Translations under genes and position numbers: made by a program
The notes under the pieces: model-generated
The model's input: the letters and a program-made list of their open reading frames with translations, nothing else
The model's database searches: none
What the model was told of the DNA's origin: nothing
Part shown: piece by piece, positions 1 through 12,006 of the stretch
Numbering within the stretch: the stretch's first letter is position 1
Layout: each line of letters starts with the position of its first letter
Source of the DNA: Euleptes europaea
Lineage: Eukaryota; Chordata; Lepidosauria; Squamata; Sphaerodactylidae
Direction of reading: 5' to 3'
Assembly (NCBI RefSeq): GCF_029931775.1
Contig: NC_079312.1
Location: 11,353,821-11,417,820 of the forward strand
DNA length: 64,000 nucleotides

Positions 1-600
1 GTGGCCAACCAGGTGCCTCTAGGAAGCCACAAACAAGACGAGTGCAGCAGCACCATCCTGCCTGTGTTCCACCGCACCTAACATAATAGGCATGCTCCTC
101 TGATACTAGACAGAATAGGTATGCAGCATGACTAGTGTCCATTTTAACTAATAGCCATGAATACTCCTTTCCTCCATGAATATGTCCACTCCCCTCTTAA
201 AACCTTCCAAGCTGGCAGCCATCACCACATCCTGGGGCAGGGAGTTCCACCATTTAACTATGTGTTGTGTGAAAAAATACTTCCTTTTATCTGTTTTGAA
301 CCTGTCACCCTCCAGCTTCAACAGATGACCTCGCATTCTAGTATTATGGGAGAGGGAGAAAAACTTCTCCCTGTCCACTCTCTCCAAACCATGCATAATT
401 TTATAGACCTCTATCATGTCTCCCCTCAGCCGCCTTCTTTCCAAGCTAAACAGCCCTAAGCGTCTTAACCGCTCCCCATAGGACAGTTGCTGTAGTCCCC
501 TAATCATTTTGGTTGCTCTTTTCTGCACCTTCTCAAGCTCTGTAATATCCTTTTTTAGGTGCGGTGACCAGAACTGTACACAATATTCCAAATGTGGTCT
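1..600 (-). mobile_element. CR1 LINE 3' part with C-terminal ORF2 remnant
   Basis: A 147-residue open frame (148-591, minus) matches the C-terminal end of the CR1 reverse-transcriptase protein, with the family's typical EKVQKRATKMIRG and LFSLERRRLRGDMIEVY blocks. It is followed by the CR1 3' untranslated tail running off the left edge of the window. The copy is 5' truncated, as is usual for target-primed LINE copies. The same tail recurs at 2655, 9664, 18190, 32690, 55921 and 57125. Confidence 0.85.
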
Positions 601-824
601 CCCTTCTCCTAGCAGTTCCCAATTCCGGCCTCCCTTTATGGACTCTTGAGGAGACTCTTTCTCCTAAGGACACCTCGACAGCAGATATGGTCACCAGCTG
701 GCAGTGGCATTCAGGGGGGAGAATTCAGGGGTGGGGAGAAATAAGCTATTCAACATTGCTTCTGGTGAGAAGCAAGTGACATCATTGCATCAGAGCAATG
801 TTCTGCAATATACCCCGTTCTTCT

Positions 825-965
825 CACGTTGAATCTTTCTCTTTTCCTACTGCCTTTAACTTTTAATTGCTTTCCCAGTGATATTTATCTTCTCATAATG
901 TGGCCAAAGTATGATAGCCACAGCCCAGCCATTTCAGCTTCTAGGGACAGTTCAGGCTTGATTTA
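825..965 (-). mobile_element. BovB (RTE) LINE fragment
   Basis: Read on the minus strand, this stretch matches the block of the BovB 3' coding region that is better kept at 10900-11000 and 50555-50660, where the protein reads AKMTKLRLSYFGHVMRRQ. It is a short, diverged piece with no open frame of its own. Confidence 0.6.
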
Positions 966-974
966 ATCTAGAAC

Positions 975-1750
975 CTAGCGTGTGGTATAGTAGTTCAGAA
1001 CGACGGACTCTAATCTGGAGAACCAGATTGCATTCCCCCTTCTGAAAAGCCTGTGTTATAATCTTAATTACGAATCAATATAACACAGTGGGAGGTTGAT
1101 AGTTCAAAGCAGTTGTTTATTGAGCCCAATATACATACCGGATAAACTGCCCTAATGCGCAGGACAGTCTTCATACAGAACAAAGGATTGCTACCCCAAT
1201 TATAACTTCTGGTTAGGGATGTTCCAGTTACGTTGACTCACTAGACATTGGCTGTCCATCTTACTTTAATTAACATAGTATATAGAGATTGGTAGAAGCT
1301 GTCTCTAAGCAAACACTTGGTCTTGTGATTCACATTCCTAACAGTGTAGGTAAGACACGGGTTTTTTTTTCTACAGGGGAAAACCTGTACCAGGCAATGT
1401 GTTCTGTTAGCCTCTTATAGTTATGGATGCCAACGTTCCCAAAGTTTCCATGTGTGCGGTATGAATACACAGTATTCCAAACCTGCTTTTATACTTTAGG
1501 CCTAGCTTTTCCAGAAGAGCAATTATGCAAACTGAACACATAAGCATACAATTATGATCACAGGCATTACACTTCCTCCACATGAAACCTGCTGGGAGAC
1601 CTTGGGCTAGTCACCATCTTCTCAGATCTCACTCAGCCCCACCAATCTCACAAGATGCCTGTTGTGGAGGGTGGGAAGGGAAGGTGATTGTAAGCCGCTT
1701 TGAGACTCCTTACGGTACAGAAAAGCAGAACCAACTCTTCTTCTTGGCAA
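975..1750 (+). mobile_element. tRNA-derived SINE split by a solo LTR
   Basis: The head (about 975-1042) and tail (about 1576-1750) together match the full-length SINE at 46433-46725, including the block ending in CCAACTCTTCTTCTT. The two halves are separated by the LTR at 1043-1571, so the SINE is older than that LTR. Confidence 0.75.
1043..1571 (-). mobile_element. Solo LTR, retroviral or Ty3/gypsy type
   Basis: On the minus strand the 529-bp block starts TGTAATGCC and ends CTTTTCA. It holds a TATAAAAG box near 1490 and an AATAAA signal near 1113, in the order expected of an LTR promoter and poly(A) site. A 4-bp direct repeat CTTC flanks it (1039-1042 and 1572-1575), and it interrupts a SINE cleanly. 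No internal retroviral region is present, so it is a fossil left by LTR-LTR recombination. The family is not identified. Confidence 0.7.
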
Positions 1751-2040
1751 TCCACACTATCCATAAAACTCTCCTACAGCACCACATTTCAAAGCAATCT
1801 TTCTTCATTGTTCCTGGCACTGGCATTCAAAGGTTGGCTGCCTCTGAACATGGAGACTCCTTTTAGTCACCATGGCTAGTAGCCATTGATAGACGAGCCC
1901 TCCAGGAAATTTAATAGACAACATGACACTGTTTCAAATCATTCTAACTTCCTGCTGGAAAATTATGGCCCTTCATTTTGTAAGAGGTAATGTGGGGTAT
2001 TAAGCTATCTCACCACCTTGGTGAATGACCCATTAACAAC
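1751..2040. other. No feature recognised
   Basis: This is ordinary AT-leaning sequence between a SINE tail and an L1 3' end. I see no gene or clear repeat in it. Confidence 0.4.
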
Positions 2041-3260
2041 ACAGGATTTTACAGAGAAATATAAGAGGGTTTTGTAGAAAAATAAGTTGTTTTTTAAAGT
2101 TTTTATTGGTTTTTTTAGGGTACAAAATTAAAAAGGATATGGGAAAGGGAAAAGAAGGTAAACAGATATGTTTCTGTGCCCAAATTCCGTAAATACATTC
2201 ATTAAATTTCTCAAAAACATTTATTTTAAAGCGCACCCGATCGTACTATTAACATATCACAATAAAGTAATACTCCATCTGCTAGTCTATTTATCAATAC
2301 ATATTAAAGTAACTTTCATTCTTTGATTGCTATTCTTAGAAATGTCTAATACTTTTTAATATTACAATTATCTTATTCATGCAGTTAGCTATAATCAGTA
2401 GTTATATATATTATGCATATTTGTCATAAAAAGGTTGCCATTTAAGTCTAAAATCATCTAATGGCTGTTTTTTTTAATTAAACAGATTAGTTTTGACACC
2501 GTAGGGAAATCAAATAGTTTGCGAGGTCCATTCTTTCTTCGTTGGAATCTTAGGGTTTTTCCAGTGTGAGGCATAGAGAATTCTCGCCACCATGTTTGCA
2601 TACTGGAAGAATTCTCTTTGATTGGGCTCACTTGTGAAGGGATTATCCCCATAAGAACATAAGAAAGGCCCAGCTGGATCAGACCAAGGCCCATCAAGTC
2701 CGGCAGTCTGTTCACACAGTGGCCAACCAGGTGCCTCTAGGAAGCCACTAACAAGACGACTGCAGCAGCACCATCCTGCCTGTGTTCCACAGCACCCAAA
2801 ATAATAGGCATGCTCCTCTGATACTAGAGAGAATAGGTATGCAGCATGACTAGTATCCATTCTAACTAACAGCCATGAATACCCCTCTCCTCCATGAATA
2901 TGTCCACTCCCCTCTTAAAGCCCTCCAAGCTGGCAGCCATCACCACATCCTGGGTCAGGGAGTTCCACAATTTAACTATGCATTGTGTGAAAAAAATACT
3001 TCCTTTTATCTGTTTTGAATCTCTTACCCTCCAGCTTTAGCAGAGGTGTTCTAATATTGTGGGAGAGGGAGAAAAACCTCTCCCTGTCCACTCTCTCCAA
3101 ACCATGCATAATTTTATAGACCTCTATCATGTCTCCCCTCAGCCGCCTTCTTTCCAAGCTGACAGGAAAATTATCATAAGGTGAGAATTGCTTAATTCCC
3201 AAAAGCACTGGGACAATCTCAAGATCAAGTTCTGCCAAACCAGCGTCAAGGGCAGAGAAA
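2040..3260 (-). mobile_element. L1-like LINE 3' end, interrupted by CR1
   Basis: The minus strand encodes a piece resembling the extreme C-terminus of L1 ORF2 (residues such as ARILYASHWKNPKIPTKKEW, around 2510-2600), followed by an AT-rich 3' tail to about 2040. Upstream L1-like coding sequence resumes at 3165-3260, so a CR1 copy at about 2655-3165 has landed inside it. Confidence 0.55.
2655..3165 (-). mobile_element. CR1 LINE 3' end
   Basis: This has the same 3' tail and C-terminal protein blocks (LERRRLRGDMIEVYKIMHGLE) as the copy at 1-600. It lies nested in the L1-like sequence. Confidence 0.85.
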
Positions 3261-4740
3261 GGATTCTGATTTGAATGGATCTCTTCATCCCTTACCTGGG
3301 ATGTAAAGTCTTTGAGCCTTGATTCTTGCGTGGACTGAGGCTCTAAGACCTTTTTACCTAAAAAGATTTCTCTAAGTGTTCAGCCTCTGAGTATGCTGGA
3401 TAGGTACAGATTTCTCCAACATTTACAAGTCTTCCTGTGAGACTGAAGAACTCCCTAAGGGGGATTCTTTTCAAGATAGGCTTTGGAACTGGTTTCGCTT
3501 TGGAACTGGTAGATCCCTAGTCCCTTGCTAGGACTGGATATCTGAACTGAATGCCTGCAGACGTCTCCATCTTATGAATAAGATGGAGACTCCTAGAATC
3601 CACCAACCTTAGTGAGGGGTCTAGGAGTTTAGATCTTTCCATATTTAAAATGGAAACACTGAGGGCTCATTGATTCTAGCAGGGTTTAATGAGTTCTCAC
3701 TAAAGATCTATCTAGCCTTGTTTGGCCTCCCAGTCCCGACAGACATGAAGATTGTAAAACCTATAGCTTCCTTTACACAGATCTCTGCAACCCTTTAAAG
3801 AGTTGAAGAAACCAGGAGCTTCTCCTCTGAACAAGAGTCAGAGGTTTCCCTAGCTGACAGGGAAACCTCTGCACTCAATTCTCTACACAGAACTCTTTAG
3901 TCTATACATGGATTAAGATCTATGGAGCGTTTAGGCTCTTGCATTGAATTAAAGGTTCACACACAGATCTCTCTAATATTGGCATAACCAGAGAGATTTC
4001 AGAACAGAGTCTTATATTGAACTCTAACATTTACATGGCTTTCTAATAAGCTTTGCATTGCTTTCTGGCTCTGACACAGCTATGGATAGCATGCACATAC
4101 ATGTAGATCTTCCTGATCCTAACATAGATCAGAGGCCTTACAGAGGCTAAAAACACATTGAGATTTCTCTATGGCTTCATGAACTTAGTCCTGGCACAGA
4201 CTGAAAATATGCTTTAAGGGCTCATGACTTCAGCTCTAACATGAACTCATGGAACCAGAGATTTCTCTAACCTTTGCATACACCAAAGATATTTAAATAC
4301 TAAAATGACACATAGAGGACCAAAAAGTTTTTAAAATATCCTTACATGAATTAAGAACTTCTCATATCTCTTTTAGCCCTGTTGTGCTGGGGAGGTGTGC
4401 ACATGACAAGACTAGGTAAAGTATGTCTTATGTTTTATGATGCTCTAGGTATTTGAATTAAGATGCTTTTAACTATATCAGATCTAATTCATTGCACTAA
4501 CCATATTTACAAGATTTCTGTAACTGCATTATTATTTCCTGAATGAAATTGTTAATGTTTTAAGGTTTGAACTCTCATATAGAGGTTTAGAGATTGTTTT
4601 TAAGATTGCTTGCATACATGAACATGATGTCTGAACTTGTATAACATGTTTTAACATTTTGTAACCATCTACATGCATATATTATATTGTGAAAAATAAA
4701 TAGTACATACATTTATGTCCCTTTTCATAATTTATTGGCG
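3260..4740. other. Unclassified AT-rich block, possibly LTR-like
   Basis: No open frame and no known repeat is recognised. Words such as AGATTTCTCTAA and AGATCTCTCTAA recur every 100-200 bases, suggesting decayed internal repetition. An AATAAA lies near 4695, and TGGCGC, which looks like a primer-binding start, lies near 4735, a few hundred bases upstream of the Ty3/gypsy coding remains. The block could therefore be the 5' LTR and leader of that fossil, but no second LTR copy was found to prove it. Confidence 0.25.
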
Positions 4741-4829
4741 CACTTCAAGAGAAACTTACTCCGGTAAGAAACAGTTGAGTCCTGCTTATTAGGTGTCGAT
4801 CTGAATAAGATAACATACTTCTTCTCAGG

Positions 4830-5150
4830 AAGGGATCCATTCTAAGAGCATAGGCACTGAAACACACTGACCCGCAACAGGTTGCTCCCAGAAGCTTTGC
4901 CAGCCTTTCCAGGAATGGGAAAACCCTGGACCAAGAAACCCCCAGATCCCCCCCCCATGCCATGTGCTTTTTTGCAATCAAAGTTATGGCTGATGGTGGA
5001 AGGAATAACTCTAATGATAATGATGATAATGATGATGATAATGATAATAACAATAATAATAAAAAGCTACGTGTTTCAATATTGTCCCCCGGCTTCAGGT
5101 TAAGAGGTGAGACTTGCAGTGCCAAAAATGAAGGGCATCAGACCATCCAT
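4830..5150 (+). repeat. Unclassified dispersed repeat with AAT/GAT microsatellite
   Basis: The stretch matches a repeat also seen at 21790-22075, 34900-35280, 36140-36300 and 47640-48080. Its centre has been replaced or expanded by a trinucleotide array (about 5014-5062). The repeat class is unknown. Confidence 0.5.
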
Positions 5151-8100
5151 CCTCGGGTGGAGCAGAGGACGTGCTCCCCGGGTGCCTAGACGTGGCTGGA
5201 GCCCTGGAGGGTTCGCCAGGACGCTCGTCTCCACAACGTGGCCTACGAGACGAGGATCCCGCTTTGTTGCAGGACGTTTTGGAAGAAACGCTATGGACTG
5301 ACGCGGAGGCTACCCAGCTTGTCGGTTTCGCAAGTGCCCAGTGGTGTCGTCTGGCTGTGGCGTCCCCCTGGAAGTCTTTGGACGCTGATCAGCTTGCCCA
5401 GGACGACCTTCAGCAACTAGACAGTTTACTCAAAGAAGTCCGACTGGCGCAAGAGGACCTAGCCACCTTGATTCGGTTGTTGGCGGAGCTCACCCTCGTT
5501 GAGTTACCACATACGCCAGTGGTCCCAATCCGGGGCCCCGCAGAGTTTTCCACTATGGCGGGAGCTGTAGGGGGAGATATCCCGTCAACCGTTCCCGATC
5601 CCGTTTGGTGCCAACGGGAAGCTCAGAATGTGGCGGCCAGGACGGTTATGGTCCTCCTGGACTTGCCGCCGACCATGACAACGGCAGCCGAGGTCGAGAA
5701 GCTACTGATCCCTGAGTTTGGCTCTGCCTCAACGGATCTAGCTGCCCAGGTTCAGCCGCTGTTGGGCCAATCCAAAGAGATTGAGTTGCTCTTGCAACGT
5801 GAGGCCCTACCGACCGTGACAATGGCTGCCGCTGCCAAACTCGAGGTGGATCAAGCCCTTGCTGACCAAAAGCGAGCGGGGGAGCAACGTTTGGCCGATG
5901 AGGCTGCCGCTCGGGCGCGAGCAGCGGCAGGAACCGATGTGCGCCCAAAGGGGTCCAGGGGACTGGGACAGTATTTCCCCTCGTTTTCACTGGATCGAGG
6001 TCTGCCCCGGGAGGCGGTGCGCAGACAACGGCTCGCCTTCTCTTCCGACGTGCTGGAATATTCAGATGAGGAGGATTTTTACAGTGAGGGGGACGAATGG
6101 AATACCAACTTCCGTGTCAGCCAAGCTCGCCGCACCGGGGCATCTGAAGAAGAGGTTCATCTCCTACGGTTCCAAAACCAGGACTTAACGGACCGCTTGG
6201 CCCGTGTGCAAGACCAAATGGACGTACTGATGCGGGAATACGACCGTCTACAGCGCACTCAAACGACTCTGGCGGCGCCACTGCAAGTGCCACCACCGCA
6301 GGTGCCACCGCCGGTACTTCTACCGCAAGCGCCCCAGCGTGACCAGTCCAGCCGCCCCTGGCGCCACCAGCCCAACCACTCCCTGGACAGCCTCCAGCAC
6401 CTCCTCTGGAGGCCCCAGTTGTGCAGTGGAATCAACCCCGTCTATGAGTGACTTATGACGGCTCCGTGGAGACATTACCCTGTTTTCTGCACCAAGTGGA
6501 CAGTTATATGAGGGAACAGGGGCACCACTTTCCCACAGAAAATAGCAGGGTTCGATTCGTTTCCTTGCTCTTGGCGGGAAAGGCCGCGGATTGGATGGTC
6601 CTTCAGTTTGACACACGGGCCCGATCCATCCGCTCGCTTAACATGTTTATGCGAGCGTTACGGCGACCGTTTGAAGACCCGTTCCAAGGGGAGAAGGCCA
6701 AAGCCGCCCTCCTTCAGCTCCGTCAAGGATCCTCTTCAGTCAGAGACTTTGCTGATGAGTTTCAACGACTAGCAAGTAAGATAGTGGATTGGACTGAGGC
6801 TGCTCGGGTGCATTATTTCCGTGAAGCCTTGCATCCCGAGATATTGAACTGGGCTTACATGCAATGGGATCCAGCCACCCTGGAGGAGTGGATCCTATTG
6901 GCAGAAGAAGTTGAGAGCCGCCGCCAGTTCATAACCTAGGCCCAATGTCAAGCCAAGGAGGGAGCAAGTCAGAAAGCCCTTCCAAAAGCCACGGCTCCCG
7001 TCCCGCGGAGGCCGGCTCAACCCGCACAAGACCAAGTGTTGCGTTTTCAAAGGGGAGCCTGCCTCGTTTGCAGCGGCATGGGTCATTTTGCTGCAGCCTG
7101 CCCGTCTCATCCGGAGCAGCCAACTCCCGCTCCCCGCCTGGAGGGGACACCCCGCGGAAGGGGATGTGCTCAGAGGAGAAGCTCCACGATGGATCGCAGT
7201 GCCACACCAGGGCGGAAAGCATCCCCTGCCCTCCATGTCGAGGAGCCGGAACACGAGATTTTGCCAGCGGACCCATCGGGGTCCCAGATTACAATTGGCC
7301 CATTGGGGTCCCGGATTACAATTGCCCCAACAGGGGATGGTTCAGCATCATCGGATGAGGACCGCCACTGGGATTCTGCCTTGAACCTGGAGTCTCCTCT
7401 GGATCTGTCAAACAACGGACTGGGTCTGTGGTGAGTGGAGTGGCCCCGCAGACCTCCGCAGACGTTTCTGCCAAACCCAAGGCTCCTGTAAAGGTGAGTG
7501 AAGTGGGAGAGACTGTATATGTGGATGTGGAATTACAACATCTTAGCAAGGGACCCCCGTTACGAGTTAAAGCTCTTATAGACTCGGGATGTCCCCGCTC
7601 TTTGATCAATGAAGCCACTTTCAAGGCACTCAAGGTAAAATCAGTGCCTCTACCAACCCCCATTCATTTCGCCCAAATGGATGGCAGCGACTTTAAAGGT
7701 GGACCTGTTGACAGTCGCACTCGGGGAGTGGCGATGGGCATCGGTCACCATTGGGAGCAAATTGACTTCACTATAGCTCCCAATATACGCTACGCTGTCT
7801 TATTTGGAATTAATTGGCTGAGGGGACACAGCCCCTCCATTAACTGGGAGGCCGAGACTTTATCATTTTCCAGCCCAAGTTGCGAACAGCATCGGTATGA
7901 GGTGACTGTTAAAACTGTACCCCCGACAATCCCTGCCTTGGTTTTGGATGCCTCTGGGTCATCCCAACTACCTGCTGAATACCAGGACTTTGCGGATGTC
8001 TTTGATGTACAAGAGTGTGATGTACTACCCCCCCCCACCGCAGAACAGACTGTGCTATTGAGGTGGTGGGGGAGGGGAAACTACCCAAAAGCAAGATTTA

Positions 8101-9360
8101 TCCCATGAGCGTGTCTGAACGAACAGTGTTTCGTGACTTCTTAGACAAGAATTTGGCTCGAGGTTTTATCCAACCCTCTACTGCTCCGAATTCAGCCCCA
8201 GCTTTCTTCGTGCTCAAAAAGACCGGTGACTTGCGATTATGCATTGACTTTCAAAAACTCAAGGCAGTCACCCAAACCAATGCCTACCCCATTCCTTTAA
8301 TCTCAGATATTTTGGGACAGTTAAAGGAGGGACGCATTTTCACCAAGTTGGACTTAGTTGAAGCCTATTATAGAGTCAGGATCCGAGAAGGAGACGAGCC
8401 CTTCACAGCATTTTCCAGTTGCTTTGGTATGTTTGAATTTTTAGTGATGCTGTTTGGATTGAAGGGGGCTCCAGGGGTCTTCATGCAACTCATTAATGAA
8501 ATACTGCCTGACTTGCTATACAAAGGAATGGTGGTTTATTTAGATGACATTCTTATTTACTCTAAAACCATGGATGAACACGTCGCCCAGGTTAGGAAAG
8601 TCTTACAATGTCTTAGACGCAATCAACACTATGCTAAGGTATCCAAGTGTGAATTTCACCAAAAGCAATTGACTTTTCTGGGCTATATAATTTCACACCA
8701 TGGACTCACGATGGACCCGGAGAAAGTGCAAGCAGTGACCACTTGGGAACCACCCTCAACCCGTAAACAGGTTCAAAGGTTTCTCGGATTCGCAAATTTC
8801 TACAGGAGTTTCATTCCCGGCTTTGCTCAAATGGCACTGCCCATCACAGACCTCCTTAAGACTAAAGGCAAGGGGAGCACAGCCACCCCGCCTTTGGCTA
8901 AAGTGAATTGGACACCCCAGTGCCAAACTGCTTTTGACAGTCTCAAACGACTGTTTACCTCCGAACCAGTATTGAAGCACCCTGACCCGGAACAAATGTT
9001 TATAGTCCAGGTAGATGCTTCAGATGTTGCGATGGGGGGTGCTTTATTGCAGCGAGGGAGAGACGGTCAACTCCATCCGTGTGCTTACTTCTCAAAGAAG
9101 TTCACACATTCTCAGCTCAATTGGCCGATCTGGGAAAAGGAGGCGGCCGCAGTCAAACATTCCCTGTGTGGAGACAAAAAGGACATTTTGCTTTTCTTAA
9201 GATGTTACATTTACTAAGGAGACAGTTTTGGTGGGCGAGCATGCGATCTGACGTGGATTCGTTCATCTGCAGTTGCCCAGTGTGTGCTGCTGCCAAAAGA
9301 CCCCAGGGCAAATCACCCGGACTGTTACAACCTTTGGAAACCCCCAAAGAAAAAATATAT
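5150..9360 (+). mobile_element. Ty3/gypsy retrotransposon fossil (gag-pol remains)
   Basis: Recognisable parts in order are a gag capsid region (about 5170-6940), a CCHC zinc knuckle (near 7055-7095), an aspartic protease with DSG (near 7580), reverse transcriptase with YLDD (near 8540) and RNase H (to about 9150), and the zinc-binding start of an integrase (about 9190-9330). The family resembles the vertebrate sushi/Gmr1-like group by gag and RT character. It is broken in several places, at least four, and lacks the rest of integrase and a recognisable 3' LTR. It is an old, inactive copy. Confidence 0.85.
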
Positions 9361-9660
9361 TTTTTCTTTCCACCCAACCTTGGGTACCCAGCTTCTGTTT
9401 TTAGGTTGGGTTTTATTCCCCTCTTTTTTCTTCCACCAGAATGACAGCCCCCAGAGTGGAATGACAGCCCCTGGGACTAGCAGAAGTGTTCTGGGACTGG
9501 ATTGACAACCCCAGGGGTGAAATACATGGGACACAAAATGCCTCGGCTAAACCTGCTGTTTTAGTTGTGGTTTTCCATGTTAAGGTGCCTGATTCTGCTA
9601 TTACTTGAACATTCAGAATACAGTTGATCATGTTCCATGTTCTGGTTCAAATTCCTTATT
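9361..9660. other. No gene seen; small imperfect direct repeats
   Basis: The sequence repeats the phrase GAATGACAGCCCC with variation near 9440-9520 and is otherwise unremarkable. Confidence 0.35.
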
Positions 9661-9663
9661 GCA

Positions 9664-10020
9664 TATAAGAAGAACGTTAGAAAAGCCATGCTGGATCAGA
9701 CCAAGGCCCATCAAGTCCAGCAGTCTGTTCACACAGTGGCCAACTGGGTGCCTCTATTATAAGAGAGGGAGAAAAGCTTCTTCCTGTACCACACATAATT
9801 TTATAGACCTCTATCCTGTCTCCCCCTTAACTGCCCTATTTCCAAGCCAAACAGCCCTAAGCGTTTTAACTGCTTCTCATAGGGCAGTTGCTCTTGTCCC
9901 CTGATCATTTTGGTTGCTCTTTTCTGCACTTTCTCAAGCTCTGCAATAACCTTTCTTAGGTGTGGTGACCGGAACTGTACACAGGATTCCAAGTGTGGTC
10001 TCACCATCGATTTGTGCAAG
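9664..10020 (-). mobile_element. CR1 LINE 3' end, internally deleted
   Basis: The CR1 3' tail (from 9664) and the C-terminal coding block (HLRKVIAELEKVQKRATKMIRG, 9801-10019) are both present. The part between them is shorter than in other copies. Confidence 0.8.
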
Positions 10021-10514
10021 GGCAGTATGATATCAGCAGTGCATTAATATTTATCATGTTGCAGTAAAATTATATAAAATTGTTACAATTCAATACTTTT
10101 ATTTACTAGAGTGGATATTTCCTATATTTTCCAATTGCACATTATTTTTCTGAATAGGGCATCCATGTACTCGTGTTCCTATTGCTGTATAGTTGGGACA
10201 TATTGACAGAACATGGCCCCAGCAGCATAAAAATATTTTCATTTAAGCTCTTGATTTGAGAAATATAGTGATTAGCTAAAACAACTAAATATTTTAAGGT
10301 TGACAATGAGGAAATTGAAATTGTTCAAGACTTTCTATTCCTTGGCTCCACCATCAACCAAAAGGGAGACTGCAGCCAAGAAATCAGAAGGGGATTGAGA
10401 CTGGGAAGGGTAGCCATGAAGAAGCTAGAAAAGATTTTGAAGTGTAAGGATGTGTCACTGGCCACCAAGACTAGATTAATTCATGCCATAGTATTCCCTA
10501 TTACTATGTATGGG

Positions 10515-10738
10515 TAGAAAAGGGCAAGAGTCCAGTAGCACCTTAAAGACTAACAAAAATATTTTCTGGTAGGGTATGAGTTTTCGTGAGCCACAGCTCA
10601 CTTCTTCAGATACAGAAGTGAGCTGTGGCTCACGAAAGCTCATACCCTACCAGAAAATATTTTTGTTAGTCTTTAAGGTGCTACTGGACTCTTGCCCTTT
10701 TCTACTACTGCAGACAGACTAACGGCTACCCACTGTGA
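10515..10738. mobile_element. Foldback element with hammerhead-like core
   Basis: Two 91-bp arms (10515-10605 and 10614-10704) are inverted copies with one mismatch, followed by a short tail. The flanks TATGTATGGG and TATGTAAGGG (10505-10514, 10741-10750) are a near-perfect target duplication of at least 10 bp. The minus strand of the left arm carries CUGAAGA, a GUGAGC/GCUCAC stem and GAAA (10582-10609). The single-arm relative is at 56805-56958. Confidence 0.7.
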
Positions 10739-11157
10739 ATTATGTAAGGGCGTGAAAGCTGGACAGTGAAGAAAGCTGATAGGAAGAAAATAGATTCCTT
10801 TGAAATGTGGTGTTGGAGGAGAGTGTTACGGATTCCGTGGACTGCCCAAAAAACAAATCAGTGGGTTCTAGATCAAATCAAGCTTCAACTGACCCTAGAA
10901 GCTAAAATGACTAAACTGAGGCTATCGTATTTTGGTCACGTCATGAGACGACAAGAGTTACTGGAAAAGACAGTCATGCTAGGAAAAGTTGAGGGCAGCA
11001 GGAAAAGAGGAAGACCCAACAAGAGGTGGATTGACTCAATAAAGGAAGCCACAGCCTTCAATTTGCAAGATCTGAGCAAGGCTGTCAAAGTTAGGACATT
11101 TTGGAGGACTTTCATTCATAGGGTCGCCATGAGTCGGAAGCGACTTGACAGCACTTA

Positions 11158-12006
11158 CAGTATTTTTTGCTCCATGAGACTCACTTTTTTCCTCCTCAAA
11201 AGTGAGGGGAAATGTCAGTGCGTCTTATGGAGCGAATGCAGTGGCAGCGGGGCTTGGAGCCGGGACGCCGCCCGCCAGCTGGGGGGCGGCAGGCCCCTCC
11301 AAGCCACCCAGCGCAGCAGCAGCGGGGCATGGAGCCGGGCCGCCACGGGAGCCGGCTGGGACACCGCCCGCCAGCTGGGGGGCGGGAGGCCCCTCCAAGC
11401 CGCCAAGCGCAGCAACAACGGGGCATGGAGCCGGGCCGCCCCGGGAGCCGGCTGGGACGCCGCCAGCCAGCTGGGGGGCGGGAGGCCCCTCCCAGCCGAC
11501 CAGCGCAGTGGCAGCGGGGCGAGGAGCACCGTCCGCATGCTCGGGAACGCCCCTTTTTGTTTTTACTTTTTGTTTTTTGCTGGCGTATCTCCCTCATAGG
11601 GTTTTTGGTGCAAGAATCCTCTTTAGGAGGCAACACCGTTGGGTTACCTCCTAAAACCGTAAGGACAAGCCCCAATTGTTTCCCCCACTGTGTGTGAGAT
11701 GCAGGGAACCAGAGGCCTGTGCTCTTGCCCCCTCCCCCCTGCAGAAGGCTGCTGGGGGGGTTGAGATCCCGCCGAGCCTCCATCCAGTCACTCTAGCTGC
11801 AGCCAGGCCAACTCCCCATAGAGGGGCCAACTGCAGCAGCCAAGCAGTCCTCTTTCCCACCCACCCCCAACACCTGGACTCAATAGTTTAGTACACTAAA
11901 TAGTTTAGTACACCATTTGATTCAGAATATATTTTTTCTTGTTTTCCTCCTCTAAAAGCTAGGTGCATCTTATGGTCAGGTGCGTCTTATGGAGCAAAAA
12001 ATATGG
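11158..12006. mobile_element. Tc1/mariner-like non-autonomous DNA transposon
   Basis: The element has inverted ends (CAGTATTTTTTGCTCCAT at the left and its near-complement at the right) and sits on a TA target duplication. It splits the BovB 3' tail exactly between GCACTTA and the (AC)n run. There is no transposase. The centre holds a GC-rich tandem repeat. Confidence 0.7.
11235..11525. repeat. GC-rich tandem repeat, about 96-bp unit, 3 copies
   Basis: Three units share GAGCCGGG, CCGCCAGCTGGGGGGCG and AGGCCCCTCC. The first unit is about 20 bases shorter than the other two. The GC content removes stop codons, so long open frames appear in several frames at once; I do not regard them as genes. 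Confidence 0.75.

Noticed and set aside
11196-11783. Four overlapping open frames of 107-195 residues on both strands
   Set aside because: They lie in a GC-rich tandem repeat inside a DNA transposon; several frames being open at once reflects composition.
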